Assembly: GCA_037952775.1 (NCBI GenBank)
Contig: JBANAY010000003.1
Coordinates: 16,616,001 to 16,680,000, forward strand
Source of the DNA: Clonostachys chloroleuca
Lineage: Eukaryota > Ascomycota > Sordariomycetes > Hypocreales > Bionectriaceae
Length of the DNA: 64,000 nt
Direction: 5' to 3'
Each line of letters begins with the position of its first letter. Position 1 is the first letter of the stretch. Positions 23,629 to 35,425 of this stretch are shown one piece after another. The position numbers and the translations under genes were made by a program. Under the pieces are notes generated by a model. It made no database searches. It was given only the letters and a program-made list of their open reading frames with translations, and had not been told where the DNA came from.

Positions 23629-26600
23629 ATTGTTGATGGTGGGGAAGATTGTATGTGGTTGGATGTCTATTCGGTGCCCAGAGGGTCAAATCGGTTATTG
23701 ACCAATCTATTCAAACACAGCTAGAAGCAAAAGCGATTTGGTAGATGTGGGATTGGGTGTAAGTACTCGGGTTCCACGAGTGTGCTGCATCCAATACTTT
23801 ATAGAAATTGCAGAACTTTTCTCTTCTCCCGGACCAGTATTTCCCGGGAGGCCTAGAGCGCGCGGACTCATGCAATTCATCTTAGAAACACTCAAGTCCC
23901 AACACAAGCCGTACACTTGCAAGAAATTATTCCTCCCTCGGCGACTTTTCTCCATTCCGCCCGCTGGAAAGTGATGTGGGTCCTGGCGCGTACACGGGAA
24001 GCCAGCGTCAAGGCCTACGATTGGCCAGGATGCATCAAGCGCGCAGTTTATGTAAGCACCGCGCTCGTTTGTTAACCCGATTCTCAACTGTCTCATTCGG
24101 AGGCTCCCAAATGAGTCTGCGTGCTTGCTAATAAGGGTCAATTTGTCATCTACTGATTAATACAGACAGGAGAGCAATCCGATCGGTTTTTTATATTTTG
24201 CGAGAGCAGTGACATGCCACGACCCCTTTTGCGCAATAATTCATTCGATTCAGATAGCCCATCCTGAGCGGAAGCACATCGCCGAGAGCTCTGACGTTCT
24301 CGGGGCCGAGGGTGGAGTTGAAGGAGCAACAAGCAGCCGGGATCTCACGTGATCTCACTGGGAGTTCCTGACTAAGCGGGTATGAATCTAAGCTTTCTTA
24401 GCCTACTGCCGACACAGATCCTCCTACCCTAGATGGTTCATGCCACAGGCACGCTATCTGTCATTCAAACGGAGACAGTAGTTGGTGACGCCGTCCACAT
24501 GAACACACGGCCTACCTTAATTCCCAACGTGAACTTTAAGCTGCATGCCAACTAAGCAAGTTAAGTTGCTAACCCTGCCCCGCGTTTTGTTTGTTGTTCT
24601 TGTTTGGTTATTTGGTTAGGCACGACCGAAGACGCATGAGGTGACAGCGAAAGACATGCGATGATTGCATTAGCTTGACTTTCGGGACGCGTGTCGAGAA
24701 GCTGCCCTATTAAGCTCTACATCTATACACCTTCATGTAAAACTATGTTCTGGGCCGTATGTCTCATAACCTACTAGTCAACAGAGCTTCACACATTTCT
24801 CCCCAGAATTCGCGCCCCCAGTAGCTCTACCGTTTGACCGTCCTCAAAAAGTGGGCTGTGTGTTACCTCACCAGATCTACTCTTGACCAAGGTCGAAGGG
24901 ACGTGCTTCCTACTATGGATTGGACCGATAGATAGGTTGTAGGGTGGATATGAGGATCTCGCGTCGGATACTTCCATACCTCCTCCTTGCTAGACAGTGA
25001 ACCCATTGGAATAATCGTTGGGTACCGATGTATACAAGTGAAGATCGCGAATTCGGAATAGAGCACGAGCAGACCATGTGGGACTGAGCTGCGAATCATA
25101 CCCACCAGCAATCATCTACGTACCTGGAGCGTCTTTGATCGCTAGCTTCGTCGTAAATATTGATTAATCTCTGCAAGCTTTCGTCATCCAACCTTAGGAT
25201 TGCCAGAGCCCAATCATTGAGTTCGGTTGAATACTACAGAAGAAAGGGGAGGACAAGCTGGGTCAAGAGTATATACACATGCAGAGGTATATGTACGGTG
25301 AGATGATCGTCGTCCTGAATGTAGACCCATCTACCTGAATGCGGGCCTGTTTGGGGTCAACAACTCAGCAGAGCATGTTTCTCGTACAGTAGTCGAGTAG
25401 CATCAGTCCACCGGCGACGATCCTTCCCCTACAGTCCTGGCCCGTGGATTAGGTAGGCAGGTAAAACGTTGGACAAACTTGTGCACGATCGGCAAAAATG
25501 CAAAGGCCGCCGCCTCTCAACTTGGCCGATCCCAGTACCCAGCAAAGCCTTGCAGCAACCATCGTGCATTCAGCAAGTTTGGAGCTTCACTGGATCCTAC
25601 TCCCGCCATGGGGTGCAAAATCCCGGACGAGAGCGTCATCGCGTATCATCGACATAAGATTTCTAGACGACTTGCACGATGCTCCCCAAGCGTCAAAGAT
25701 GCTCATGGAATGCGACAGAAATGGGAGGGAGGGTGGCCCAGATCTCGACAGAGGGAGCCTCATCGATGATTGCCTCCAATAGAGAAATGAAGGCTAGCTA
25801 GGACGAGTCAGCCTCGAATTTGTCACCGTGTCGAGCATCAAATTGGTGAGATACAATGAGATGTTGCATCAATGACTAGGCGGGTGTCGATACCTTCTCC
25901 AGACTGTGCTGAGTGATCAGCATAATTGATGATGGTCACAGATCGTCTGGATGGAGGGAAACGATAGGCTTCAGTGTGCATGCCAGAATACTGTGTCACA
26001 GTGCTCATGAACGGCGATGATGATGTCGCCGCGGCAGGGGCGAAAACGTAATGGAGGGAGATCATTGATTTGCACGCGTTATGGACGGTGACGCTTTAGG
26101 AGCAGGCTGCCGTTTTGCGTGTAGAAATGGGCAAGGATCTGACATCATGGTGTGGCGGGCCGTGACGTTTTTAGCGGCATGGGTCGATGGCAAAGCCTTC
26201 CCACCACTTGACAGTAAAAAACTGGCCTGCGTTAGTCACCTGAAATGACGTCTAGAGTGAATGGCTGTCTGAGGCAATTGTTGTCTCTTGATCTGCGACA
26301 CGGCAGGATGACGGGCTGATCTGGCCTCACGGACCGCGAAAGTTATTAGTCGTTGTCCGTCTGGGGGGCTCTGTGCACTGCTCTAGCTCTGGATACCGAA
26401 GATATGGACCTATCCTGGAAGAAAGGCATTTCACAGTGTGCTTTCGCAAAGCTCTGCGAGTGCGACAGGCCCCTCCAGAACAAGCAATGGTGGATGGGCT
26501 GGCTACTCGTGGGTGGACTGCCTGCAAAGTGGGACTGACTCGGGAGTTGTGAGTAGATTTGTAGAACAAGCATAAACAAAGCACCAGGCAGAACTTGGTC

Positions 26601-28381
26601 GAGACACAGGGTCTACGGAAATATTTGTCAGATATGGGCAATTGATAATCTTGAACATGGGAAACATCCGGGCATCCCCATGAGTTGGTCATGCTGGAGG
26701 CCTGATGGGTCTCGGAGCCCGACTCCCCCCGTAGTGCGTTTTGGTTCCAAGTTGGCATGCATAAGGCAGTCGCGGATGCCCCTCATGGCTGTGGTGCAGG
26801 GGGCGTGTCGGTTGATGCGGCGCTGCGAGCTACCGACCCTATCCACACAGCAGGAAAGTTGTACCTAGGTGAGGCACTACTGTCAGGTCCCCCGCGCGGC
26901 GTCTGCCTCACAGGCAATGGTCTTTAGTGAGTAAGATAAGTAGAACATCTCTCAGTGGCTCAGTCGCTTCCCGTCGAAAAGGCACCGGAGTTAGGCGCCT
27001 TGACACAGTTGATTGGAACGAGCTGGAACAGCGCCACTACGCCATGGCTGGTCTGGGCCCTTCCGAGAACTCTGGCGGTGTTGTGCCTGGTCCAGAAACG
27101 CACTAGGCCAGCGCTCAGCCAATGACATCATGTAGCACAATCTCCTCACAAAGCGTGTTGATCCCTATTTTCGGCTTCCCACCACGGGTCTGGGCCCTCG
27201 CTAAAGCCGCACACCGTCTCCGCAGCCTGCAAGGCAAGCGACCACCAGAGCCCGGGTCAGGAGACTCCGGATTCAACTCATTCTGCTCTCATGCGCCGGA
27301 AAGCCCATTGGCAGAATTGCCATTGGGTGACTGTGGCTGGATTGGGCAAAACAGCTGAGCCATGGCACCCGGTCCGGCAAATGACATAGGTGCTGCCACC
27401 TCTACGTACCTACCTAACTGACAGAACCATGGAAACGAAGCCATGAGGTTGTGCGTCGACCATAGTGGCACTGTGTGAGCGAGGCAATGGTATGGCGGGA
27501 CGTACCCAACTCACTCGTCCCAGCTCCTGATCCTCAAGACAAGGTACGGGGCGACTGCCGAGATTCCCCTCAAGGAGAAAGTATCTTGCGCTAGCATGAG
27601 AGATCTAATTCGACACCATGACATCGAGGATGACTTCAGCGGCCGGAGTGATCATCAGGGTCCTTTGCCTCTGGGACAAACCAGAGCTGGGAGATGCCTG
27701 CTGGGGAACATCACAGCTCCGGTTTTATGACATTGAAGAAATGCCCGTACAGTCACCTCCACAACCCCCTGCAAAGAGGAGAGAGCTGGTCGTCATTGTC
27801 TGTGGAATGCGGGTGTGGCAATGGACCCTGAAGGCTCGAGACCCTTCCCACCCTCCGCGAGTTGATGTGGGTGGGCCCTGTGCATGGGGAATGGGATCAG
27901 TGGTGACTCCACCCACGGCGCATGCAGAGTGCTGTGCGTCCACTGGGCTGATCCCTGTAGCGCTTACGACATGTCTTGGCACCCGCTGGTTGCTGTTGCC
28001 GGCGGGGCCACGACCATCTGCCTGACCACTTCCCCACTGGGCCGCCAGAAAAGAAAGACCAGACCCTTATTTAAGGTCTTCAGGACCCTTAATCTCAGTC
28101 GAAAACCTTCAGCGTCAGAGCTTGATCTCTTGTCATTACAGTACCCGCTAGTCGGCTATCATTTCACTATTTTACAATTTGTTGCCAGCCTCAATTGTTT
28201 ATTAGAAAGAGACCCCAAGTCTCTTAATTCTCATTGACACAACATACACATATACACGTACACCTTAAAGTCTCTCTTCCCGGAGCTCCATCAGTCCCGT
28301 TGTCGCCGACACTACCTCCTCAAGCACCACACCCAATCTCCAAACACCGTATTTTCCCGTACCGACTACCCAAGCTCCAAC
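23629..28381. other. 4.75-kb gene-poor region upstream of the 71-aa gene
   Basis: Contains the promoter of the minus-strand oxidoreductase gene and, at its right end, the promoter and leader of the small plus-strand gene. Several open frames of 60-140 codons begin at real ATGs (for example 25498-25782 plus, 26758-26327 minus, 27618-28025 plus) but show no family features and overlap one another in different frames. Base composition is not strongly AT-biased, so there is no sign of a RIP-mutated transposon. No tRNA or repeat array was found. Confidence 0.5.
28064..28381 (+). promoter_or_regulatory. Core promoter and leader of the 71-aa gene
   Basis: A TATA-like TTATTTAAGG lies at about 28067, followed by a CA- and CT-rich purine-poor stretch (28235-28381) ending in CCAAC directly before ATG. 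Such leaders are typical of well-expressed filamentous-fungal genes. The transcription start is inferred to be near 28100-28230. Confidence 0.5.
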
Positions 28382-28597
28382 ATGCCTGGACCAGCAGACT
28401 TCTCCGTCTCCATTCCCATCGCCTCCCCTCCGCAGGACCTCTCCAGCTACGCCCGGTTCATGCACGACCACACCAAGCGTCAAATGGAGGCCCAAGGCGC
28501 TTTCTCCGTTAGGAAGCCTGGCGAGGGCAAGTCCTCAGTATCAAGCGGTGCCAGCTCGATGGCCAACGGATCCAGTCCCACGGGCATGCACATTTAA
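28382..28597 (+). CDS. Small uncharacterised protein, 71 aa
   Basis: Single-exon gene with an excellent start context (CCAACATGCC) and a typical fungal leader. The protein begins MPGPADFSVSIPIASPPQDL, continues SSYARFMHDHTKRQME, and ends in a Ser/Gly-rich low-complexity tail. No signal peptide, membrane segment or zinc site is visible. The compact first half, with one short predicted helix (about residues 21-36), looks constrained; the tail does not. I do not recognise a function. It stands at the end of a long gene-poor stretch, which gives it an unusually large upstream region. The main uncertainty is whether it is translated; the leader and codon use argue that it is. Confidence 0.7.
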   Translation: MPGPADFSVSIPIASPPQDLSSYARFMHDHTKRQMEAQGAFSVRKPGEGKSSVSSGASSMANGSSPTGMHI

Positions 28598-29418
28598 TCC
28601 GGTCCAATCCTACCTCTCGACTCCCCATTGAGCCGTAGTACCCTCAGTGGGACAAAAATCGCTCTGGAGTGATTAGAAAAGTCGGCTCTTTGCCTGTGGC
28701 CAGCAACACGCGCGCAAAGCAATACTGTCTTTATTTTCTCTCGTCATTTTTTTTTACCGATTGCTGTTTCTCAGGCAACAAACAATTGGAACGATACGAT
28801 TTGTTTACATTACATCACGTTCTCGATGCCCGCTGTACCTACAATGACGTCCGAGCGGCGAAATTGGGGGATGGAGCGCCTGAGGCCCACCGCACGACTC
28901 GGGCACATCTGCCGCCCAACTAGTTTTGCTGGGGCATCAATGGCACTCATCGAACAGCGACGGCTGATTTATTGAAACTTCTCTTTTATGTGGGAGACGC
29001 AATCGTCTGGACGATTCTCGCGACAGCTTCGTGCGATGACCTTAGATATTGGGTTCTGAAATCTCATCTACCTACCTCATGTCTTATGATTTATCTGTTT
29101 ACGCAAGGAGTTAAAGGGGACAAAGCAACATGGGATGGCGTATTATTGCAAGGTTTATTTATTACCTTATACGTTGTATGACTTAGCGCACCCAATGAAC
29201 TGGGCTGCAGCGCGCACGTCGAATTGAACAATTTTCACTCATCAACACATTTGACTTGACCATATGAACTATGTGAATGAAGAGTGCCCATTTGCTGCCA
29301 GATTTGTAAGCTTATCAGTGCAGTCAATTCTAGATCCATTCGTAGTTCATCTCTGCGTTAGCTAAACTTAATATCGAATTCCAAATGCTTTCCGTGACGC
29401 CAGAGGTGGTCCAAATTA
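28598..29418. terminator. Convergent 3' flanks of the 71-aa gene and yju2
   Basis: 821 nt between convergent genes, AT-rich from 29040 onward, as expected for 3' UTRs. No gene is supported. Confidence 0.45.
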
Positions 29419-30464
29419 TTATACTAAAGCCTTCTTCTTTTTGATTCCAAGGAGCGCTGAATGGTCCTTTTTCTTCTTGATAACCCGTTTGAATGATGTA
29501 CTCGGGGCAGCAGCTTCAACACTCACAGCCATAGGCTTGGCTGGCGGAGGCATCAACAGGTCATCCGATAACACCTCCGAGGAGTGCACAGATGTGGCCG
29601 AGCTGGACCCAGTGGTGCTCTCATCCGAAGTCAGGCTCGCCTGGCCCCTGGCCGCAGCAAACGCCCGCTTAGCCGCAGCGTCGTCCTCCATCTCCTGCCT
29701 GATCCTGTCCTCATCCTCGGCCCGCACCACCGCGTCGGCGTAGTCGGTCCCCTCCTTCTCCGACCTGTGAAATCTGGCGTTGCGGTGGCGGATTTCGTCG
29801 AGCGCATCCGCCGCCGCCATCTCCCGCCTCGCGTCCGCGTTCTTCGCCTCCAGCTCCTCCATGGCGTTCTTCTCCTCCTCGCCCGCCGCCTCGGCCTCCT
29901 CCCTCTCCAGCCGGTCCAGCCGCTCCTCCATGGTCTCTTCGGCCTCCTCCTTGTTCCGCCAGGGCTCGACGTTGCGCAGTGCGCCGCTGACCATGGCGTA
30001 GTCGTTGTTCTTGGGGTCCGTCCGGAACATAATCGCCGCCGAGCATCGGGGGCATTTGATGTGGAAGTAGAATATTTGGATGTTCAGGTATTTTTCGTCC
30101 AGGGGCGTTTCTTTTCGGGCGTTGAACTTTTCAGATGTAAGCGGGTTGTCTTTTTAGAAGCGGATTGATTGAGGCATACCTTTCTCCCCTTGCCTACGTA
30201 GTCTCCGCATGTCATACATTTCAGCGAGAAGGGCGCGGCAAGTCGAATAGTTTGGATCTGTTCTATATGTTAGAAGAGTTTCGGCATGGACAGGTTTAGG
30301 TCGTATACGTACTCTATTTCCTTCTTGTTTAGGACCGCGACGCCGAGTCAGCTCCCGAGGATCGAACGTCGGTGGGTAGTATTTCTACTGAAGAGTTAGT
30401 GTTTTGCCTTCCTCCACACCGAGGCTTGAATATCTCGTACCTGTAACACTTTGCGTTCAGACAT
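29419..30464 (-). CDS. yju2: Yju2/CCDC94-family splicing factor (Cwf16-like)
   Basis: Step-one spliceosomal factor that joins the Prp19-associated spliceosome and promotes branching. Exons 30464-30441, 30384-30313, 30257-30180 and 30126-29419 give 293 aa. Seen: the family start MSERKVLQKYYPPTFDPRE, the zinc-binding pairs LKCMTCGDY and IKCPRCSA (two CxxC), FNARKETPLDEKYLNI, and MFRTDPKNNDYAM. The second half is a charged Glu/Ala-rich coiled-coil region, then a Ser-rich part and a Lys-rich tail. The first exon has only eight codons. Divergent from kin17 with 439 nt between start codons. Confidence 0.93.
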
Positions 30465-30903
30465 TATGAAGAGTCGAAGGCAGAGCGATCGTATGTGACG
30501 GAAAGCTTGGGTGAGTACCCGAATTAAATGCTGCTGCGTAGATAATCAGCAGGCGACGACCGTGCAGGCGACGATGTAGGTTGCGAAAGTTGCCTGGACG
30601 TCTTGGTGATGTCTGGGCGGCGATAAGAGATAGACATTCTCCCGGTTTCTGATGACAAAGCCCCGGTAGAGTCACTGGAAGCGCGTGACCCACAAAAATT
30701 AGCTGGCTGGTAAGGCTTCAGCCTCTCAGCAAGCGATCCATCAAACTGTATTTCCTTCATCAAGACTCATCGCCATCCATTCCACAACGTAATAACAAAG
30801 ACCCCAGCGTGAAATACAACGAGAATCTCATAGAAGTTACCGATTGTCTCAGAAATCGAACCAAAGCTCCTCGTTTTGACCGCAAACTCTCATCCTAAAC
30901 ATC
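30465..30903. promoter_or_regulatory. Divergent promoter between yju2 and kin17
   Basis: 439 nt between two divergent start codons. It must carry both promoters; no clear TATA element stands out. Both products are nuclear RNA- or DNA-processing factors. Confidence 0.55.
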
Positions 30904-31949
30904 ATGCCCAAGGCTGAGGTGGGCTCAGTGAAACACCTGAGCAACAAGCTCAAATCCAAGGGTCTCCAGCGACTGAGATGGTATTGCCAAGTGTGCGGTA
31001 AGATTTATCCACATCACCCCCTCTACGAACCTAGCTGACCAGTCTCCTCCATGCAGAAAAACAATGCCGTGATGCCAACGGCTTCAAGCTTCACTCCCAG
31101 TCGGAGAGCCATGTACGGCAGATGCTCATCGTGGGCGAGGACCCTAAGAAGCACATTGAGAACTTCAGCAACGAGTTCCTTAAGGACTTCCTCTCCCTGC
31201 TTAAGACGGGCCACGGCGAGAAACAGGTCCACATCAACCACTTCTACAACACCTACATCGCCAACAAGGAGCACATCCACATGAACGCCACCAAGTGGCA
31301 CTCGCTGACCGACTTCGCCCAGTACCTCGGCAAGCAGGGCATCTGCAGGGTGGAGGAGAACGAGAAGGGCATCCACATCTCGTGGATCGACGACTCGCCC
31401 GAGGCGTTGCGGCGCCGGGAGGCGCTGAAGCGCAAGGAGGCGCAGGACCAGGGGGACGAGGAGCTCGAGCAGCGCCTGCTACGTGAGCAGATTAAGAGGG
31501 CGCAGGCAAACTCGACCAAGCCCACGGAGGACGCGAACGAGGAGGACCGTGAGCTGAAGCGGGATGAAGGTGAAAAGATCAAGCTCTCCTTCGGTGCGAA
31601 ACCGGCTGTTGAAACGGCCAAGGAGTCCGGCGACAAGGCAGCGGTCACCGGAGAGGCTGAAGCATCTTCAACAGAAACAACCGATGGATCAAAGGCTACG
31701 GCAGCGAAACCAAGCGGGTTCGGTGGGATTTCAATGAAACTTGGAGGCGGGAAGCCTCAGACGAAAAATGTCTTCTCGCAGGCGAAGAAGAATGCGTTCT
31801 CAACAGGGTCGAAGAAGGGCAGTATGGCTGAACAGCCGAAGAAGATGAGCGAGGCGGAGCGAATCATGAAAGAAGAGATGGAACGGAAGAGGTCCAGGGA
31901 GACGGCAGGTTTTGGGATGCCCAGCTCCAAGAAGCACAAGGGCAAATGA
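30904..31949 (+). CDS. Kin17-family zinc-finger/winged-helix protein (Rts2-like)
   Basis: Conserved nuclear protein related to human KIN17, associated with DNA replication/repair and RNA processing. Exons 30904-30997 and 31057-31949 give 328 aa. Seen: MPKAEVGSVKHLSNKLKSKGLQRLRWYCQVC; a CCHH zinc finger (C28, C31, then H-x5-H) completed only after splicing; and the conserved winged-helix region with HINHFYNTYIANKEHIHMNATKW and SLTDFAQYLGKQGICRVEENEKG (to about residue 165). A charged helix rich in Arg/Glu/Gln follows, then a Ser/Thr/Lys tail with FGGISMKLGG and a basic end KKHKGK. The C-terminal KOW domain of the animal protein is absent, as in other fungi. Confidence 0.92.
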
Positions 31950-32140
31950 AGGGGTTACTTCACAGGGGCGTTAGAGGGACTGACTACTACATGTCTGAGT
32001 TGGTGTCGATGAGCATTACGGTGTATATTGGCGTTTGTTCGGTTCCCATAGATTTGATGAAATGACATTGAATGATTTAGCTAATTGTGCTGCTGTCCTG
32101 GATTCGCCGGCGCCTCTCTTTTGCCCAAAATATCAATTAA

Positions 32141-32688
<548 letters not shown>

Positions 32689-32968
32689 CCTGTGCTTCTG
32701 GAATAAAGAAATAAGAAATCCTGCTTTGCTCGTGCTTGGATCCAGCTCAGGTCGCGACAGTTGTTGAGAAGGTGAGCTAGAATAATATGAACTTTGTTTC
32801 CTCCGTGGCTGCTGGCCAATCGGACAGTAACCAGCACTATGCTTATATCCGAAAGATGCAATAATCGCGTATTTTATGCAAGGCTCTGAAGATTCTTGCT
32901 AACCTTCAGAACATCAATTCACATTTGCTCCAAAAAATAAAGCAAGCGCTGATCTAAAAGAGAAAAAG
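32689..32968. promoter_or_regulatory. Divergent promoter between spt4 and pop8
   Basis: Only 280 nt separate the two start codons, so the promoters overlap. The stretch is AT-rich next to pop8 (32930-32968). Confidence 0.55.
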
Positions 32969-33400
32969 ATGACACAAAGCACGCCCAGCCATTTAGCAGA
33001 CACGCCCATTTCCAAGAAACCGCGTCTTGAGAAATCACACGATTTATTGACATGTACCGTCAAAAATCCCCAATTCTCCTACGCGCTTCTAGAGTTGGTT
33101 TCAGGAAAGGAGGACGCCGAGCTTGACAACCTGCAAGTCCAATCATATTGCAATGCCGCTCTTCGCCAATTTCTAGGCATCACAGGGGCTGCTATTCCCA
33201 TAGACGTCCTCAAGGTGCAGGGCAAGGAGTGCTGGGTTCGCGTTCCACAGCCAGAATTGGGTGCATTTGCGGCCGGTATCACTGCTTGGAGAGGTACTAC
33301 CGAGAATGGTGCACAGAATATATTACGCTTGAAGCAGTGCTCAGACTACCTTGGATCGATGGTCGGGGGATACGGCCAAGATACGCTATGGAATTCCTGA
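32969..33400 (+). CDS. pop8: Ribonuclease P/MRP subunit Pop8 (Rpp14/Pop5-fold family)
   Basis: Small protein subunit of nuclear RNase P and RNase MRP, which process tRNA 5' ends and pre-rRNA. Single exon, 143 aa. Seen: a basic N-terminus (KKPRLEK), then the Pop5/Rpp14-like fold with FSYALLELV, YCNAALRQFLGITGAAIPIDVLKV, and ECWVRVPQPELGAFAAGITAW. This alternating beta-alpha pattern and the G-I-T-G-A-A-I-P-I-D block are characteristic of fungal Pop8. The protein continues into LKQCSDYLGSMVG and stops soon after. Length and order match the family. Confidence 0.85.
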   Translation: MTQSTPSHLADTPISKKPRLEKSHDLLTCTVKNPQFSYALLELVSGKEDAELDNLQVQSYCNAALRQFLGITGAAIPIDVLKVQGKECWVRVPQPELGAFAAGITAWRGTTENGAQNILRLKQCSDYLGSMVGGYGQDTLWNS

Positions 33401-33616
33401 AAATTCACCAAAGTTCAGGGTTGAAAAGACAAAGATTCTACACCGGATATCCGTTTGTTTCCCAACACCTTTCTACCGCCACCATATCTCCCATACGCCC
33501 AGGTTATGCGCTGTTCGGTTTATTTATATTGACGACTGTTTTGCGACTATTATCGCGATTTAACCTTTTTTCTTTTCCTATTTCTCTTTGTATGGCAAAT
33601 ATCGACTCAGCCAAGC

Positions 33617-35425
33617 TCACATCAGAGACGACATGAGAGAGCTTTGGGCATATGCCTAAATATATCAATCAGCATGAGATTCACAATAAGACGTCTGCGG
33701 AACATACCATCGGCTTAATGTCTGGGTGGGGAACGGCATCGAACTGCTGGTAATTGAGCTTGTAGTCGGAGCCAATGTTGATGTAAGCACCCCTGTTTTC
33801 AGTCGAGTCGCAATATCTAGGAGCAGAAAAGACTAATGGCATGTTAGAGAGATCAATAAACGAAGCATCTTCCAGCACTTACCTGTGATGCACTTTCCAT
33901 CGTGCTGAACTTCGTAACCATCCATGCGCACCTCGTGGCTACGGATAACGGCTTCGAGGCCGTTCTTCTCGCAAAACTTCTTGGTGATATCCGGTCCGAA
34001 TTGCATTCCGACACCTCTCTTGCTTGGGCCACGGCCATTCTCCTCCTGGGGATCCGTCCACAACATCTCCATCATCAGTCCAGACTGGCCGGGCTGCCTT
34101 TGGTTGTGACGGTTGAGCTTTCGAATGTCGTCTAGAGTAACACTGTCATCGGAGAAGAGACCACCATGGAGAACCAAGAATTTCTTGCCAATCAGAGTTG
34201 CCAATGGCAGAGCAGAGAAACTCTCTGAGAACAGCTTAAACACCCTAGACAATATGGTCAGAAGAGACAATCATAGTGAAGCTGTTGCACCAGATCTTAC
34301 CTCTCGTTGTACTTGGCTTTGCATTCTCCTTCAAATCCGTACACTCTGTTCATGTCATCGGTCTCATGGTTTCCTCGGTTCAGGAAGAAAGCATTGGGAC
34401 GCAGCCACTTGTTCGCATAGAGGAGCAGGGCAATTTCAGTGGACCAGGATCCTCGATCCACGAAGTCACCATTGAACAGGTACCAGTGTTTGTCGTTGGG
34501 TGAACCATTGCGACGGAAGAGCTCCATGAGATCGAAATATTGGCCTATAATGAGTCAGTATGCTGAGGGCAGGACATTGACCACAGGGATTGACAATCAT
34601 ACCGTGTGTATCACCACAGACAGTCAACTGCACATCGTCGGGGACTTGTACCTCCACCATGGTGGGTTCGTCGTATACGAGCTGCTTGACGGCCAGAATA
34701 ATCTGATACACGTACTTGCGATGGATCTTCTTGCCAGTCTTGAAGCGCTCAGTCATGTCGTCAATGAACTCCTGTGTCATCTCCTTGCCGAGTCGCACAC
34801 CGTCGTAATCATCCTCCACCGCCATGCTATCAAGGTCGAGTCCCTCAGCCGCAGAGGGCTCGTCGCCCACCTCGATAGCGGCGAAAAAGGCCAGCTGCCG
34901 CACAATCTTCTTGCATTCCTCTAGTTTCAATCGGGCATCTTTATTATTGGGGTCTAACCGGACGCATGCTTTGAAGTCGTCGATTGCTTCCTTAGGACGG
35001 AGGATTGCGGTTCGGGCCAGGCCTCGGCGGTAGTATGCCTATTAGGAGGAATGTAAGCCGCAACACCGACAGTTAGGCTGAGAGTCAGCTGGGAGCAAAT
35101 GGCACGCACCTTGACCAGCTTGGGGTTGAGTTCGATCGCCTTGTCTGCATCTGCAATCGCGTATCCAAACGCCTCGACTTTAATGTTGGCCTACACAACA
35201 AGGAGGTAAACCCAGGATGTCAGCCAGCCTTGTTGGTCACACGACCTCCCACGGAGAGTTGAGGGTGAGCCGTGCAGCACCTACCTGAGCTCGATTCGTG
35301 TAAAACGTGGGCTCGTCGTCTTTCAGCTGAATAGCTCTTGTGTATAATTCGACCGCGGCTGGGTAGTCACCCGAGGCAAAGGCCTTGTTGCCGTCATTCT
35401 TGAGATCGACGGCGGACGGAGCCAT
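33617..35425 (-). CDS. ppt1: Serine/threonine protein phosphatase T (PP5/Ppt1), TPR-containing
   Basis: PP5-type phosphatase that binds Hsp90 through its TPR domain. Seven exons: 35425-35285, 35190-35110, 35038-34603, 34544-34301, 34244-33883, 33832-33708, 33655-33617; 475 aa. Three TPR repeats occupy about residues 10-115 (starts [21 protein letters not shown]). The PP5 linker leads into the PPP catalytic domain with all metal and active-site motifs: GDTHG (completed across an intron), GDFVDRG, NRGNHE, VLHGGLF, IRSHE and FSAPRYCD. The last exon adds 12 residues ([12 protein letters not shown]), which correct the C-terminus: reading through the intron would instead give an unrelated tail after KPM. 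Confidence 0.95.

Noticed and set aside
26327..26758. 143-codon minus-strand frame
   Set aside because: Starts with ATG but has a scrambled Cys/Ser/Arg composition, no homology features, and overlaps other frames in a gene-poor region.
27618..28025. 135-codon plus-strand frame ahead of the 71-aa gene
   Set aside because: Lies directly before the inferred promoter, has no recognisable features, and is Trp/Cys/Pro-rich in a random-like way; kept only as a weak possibility.
29584..30168. 194-codon plus-strand frame opposite yju2
   Set aside because: Antisense shadow of the coiled-coil coding exon of yju2; Arg/Leu/Val-rich with no family.
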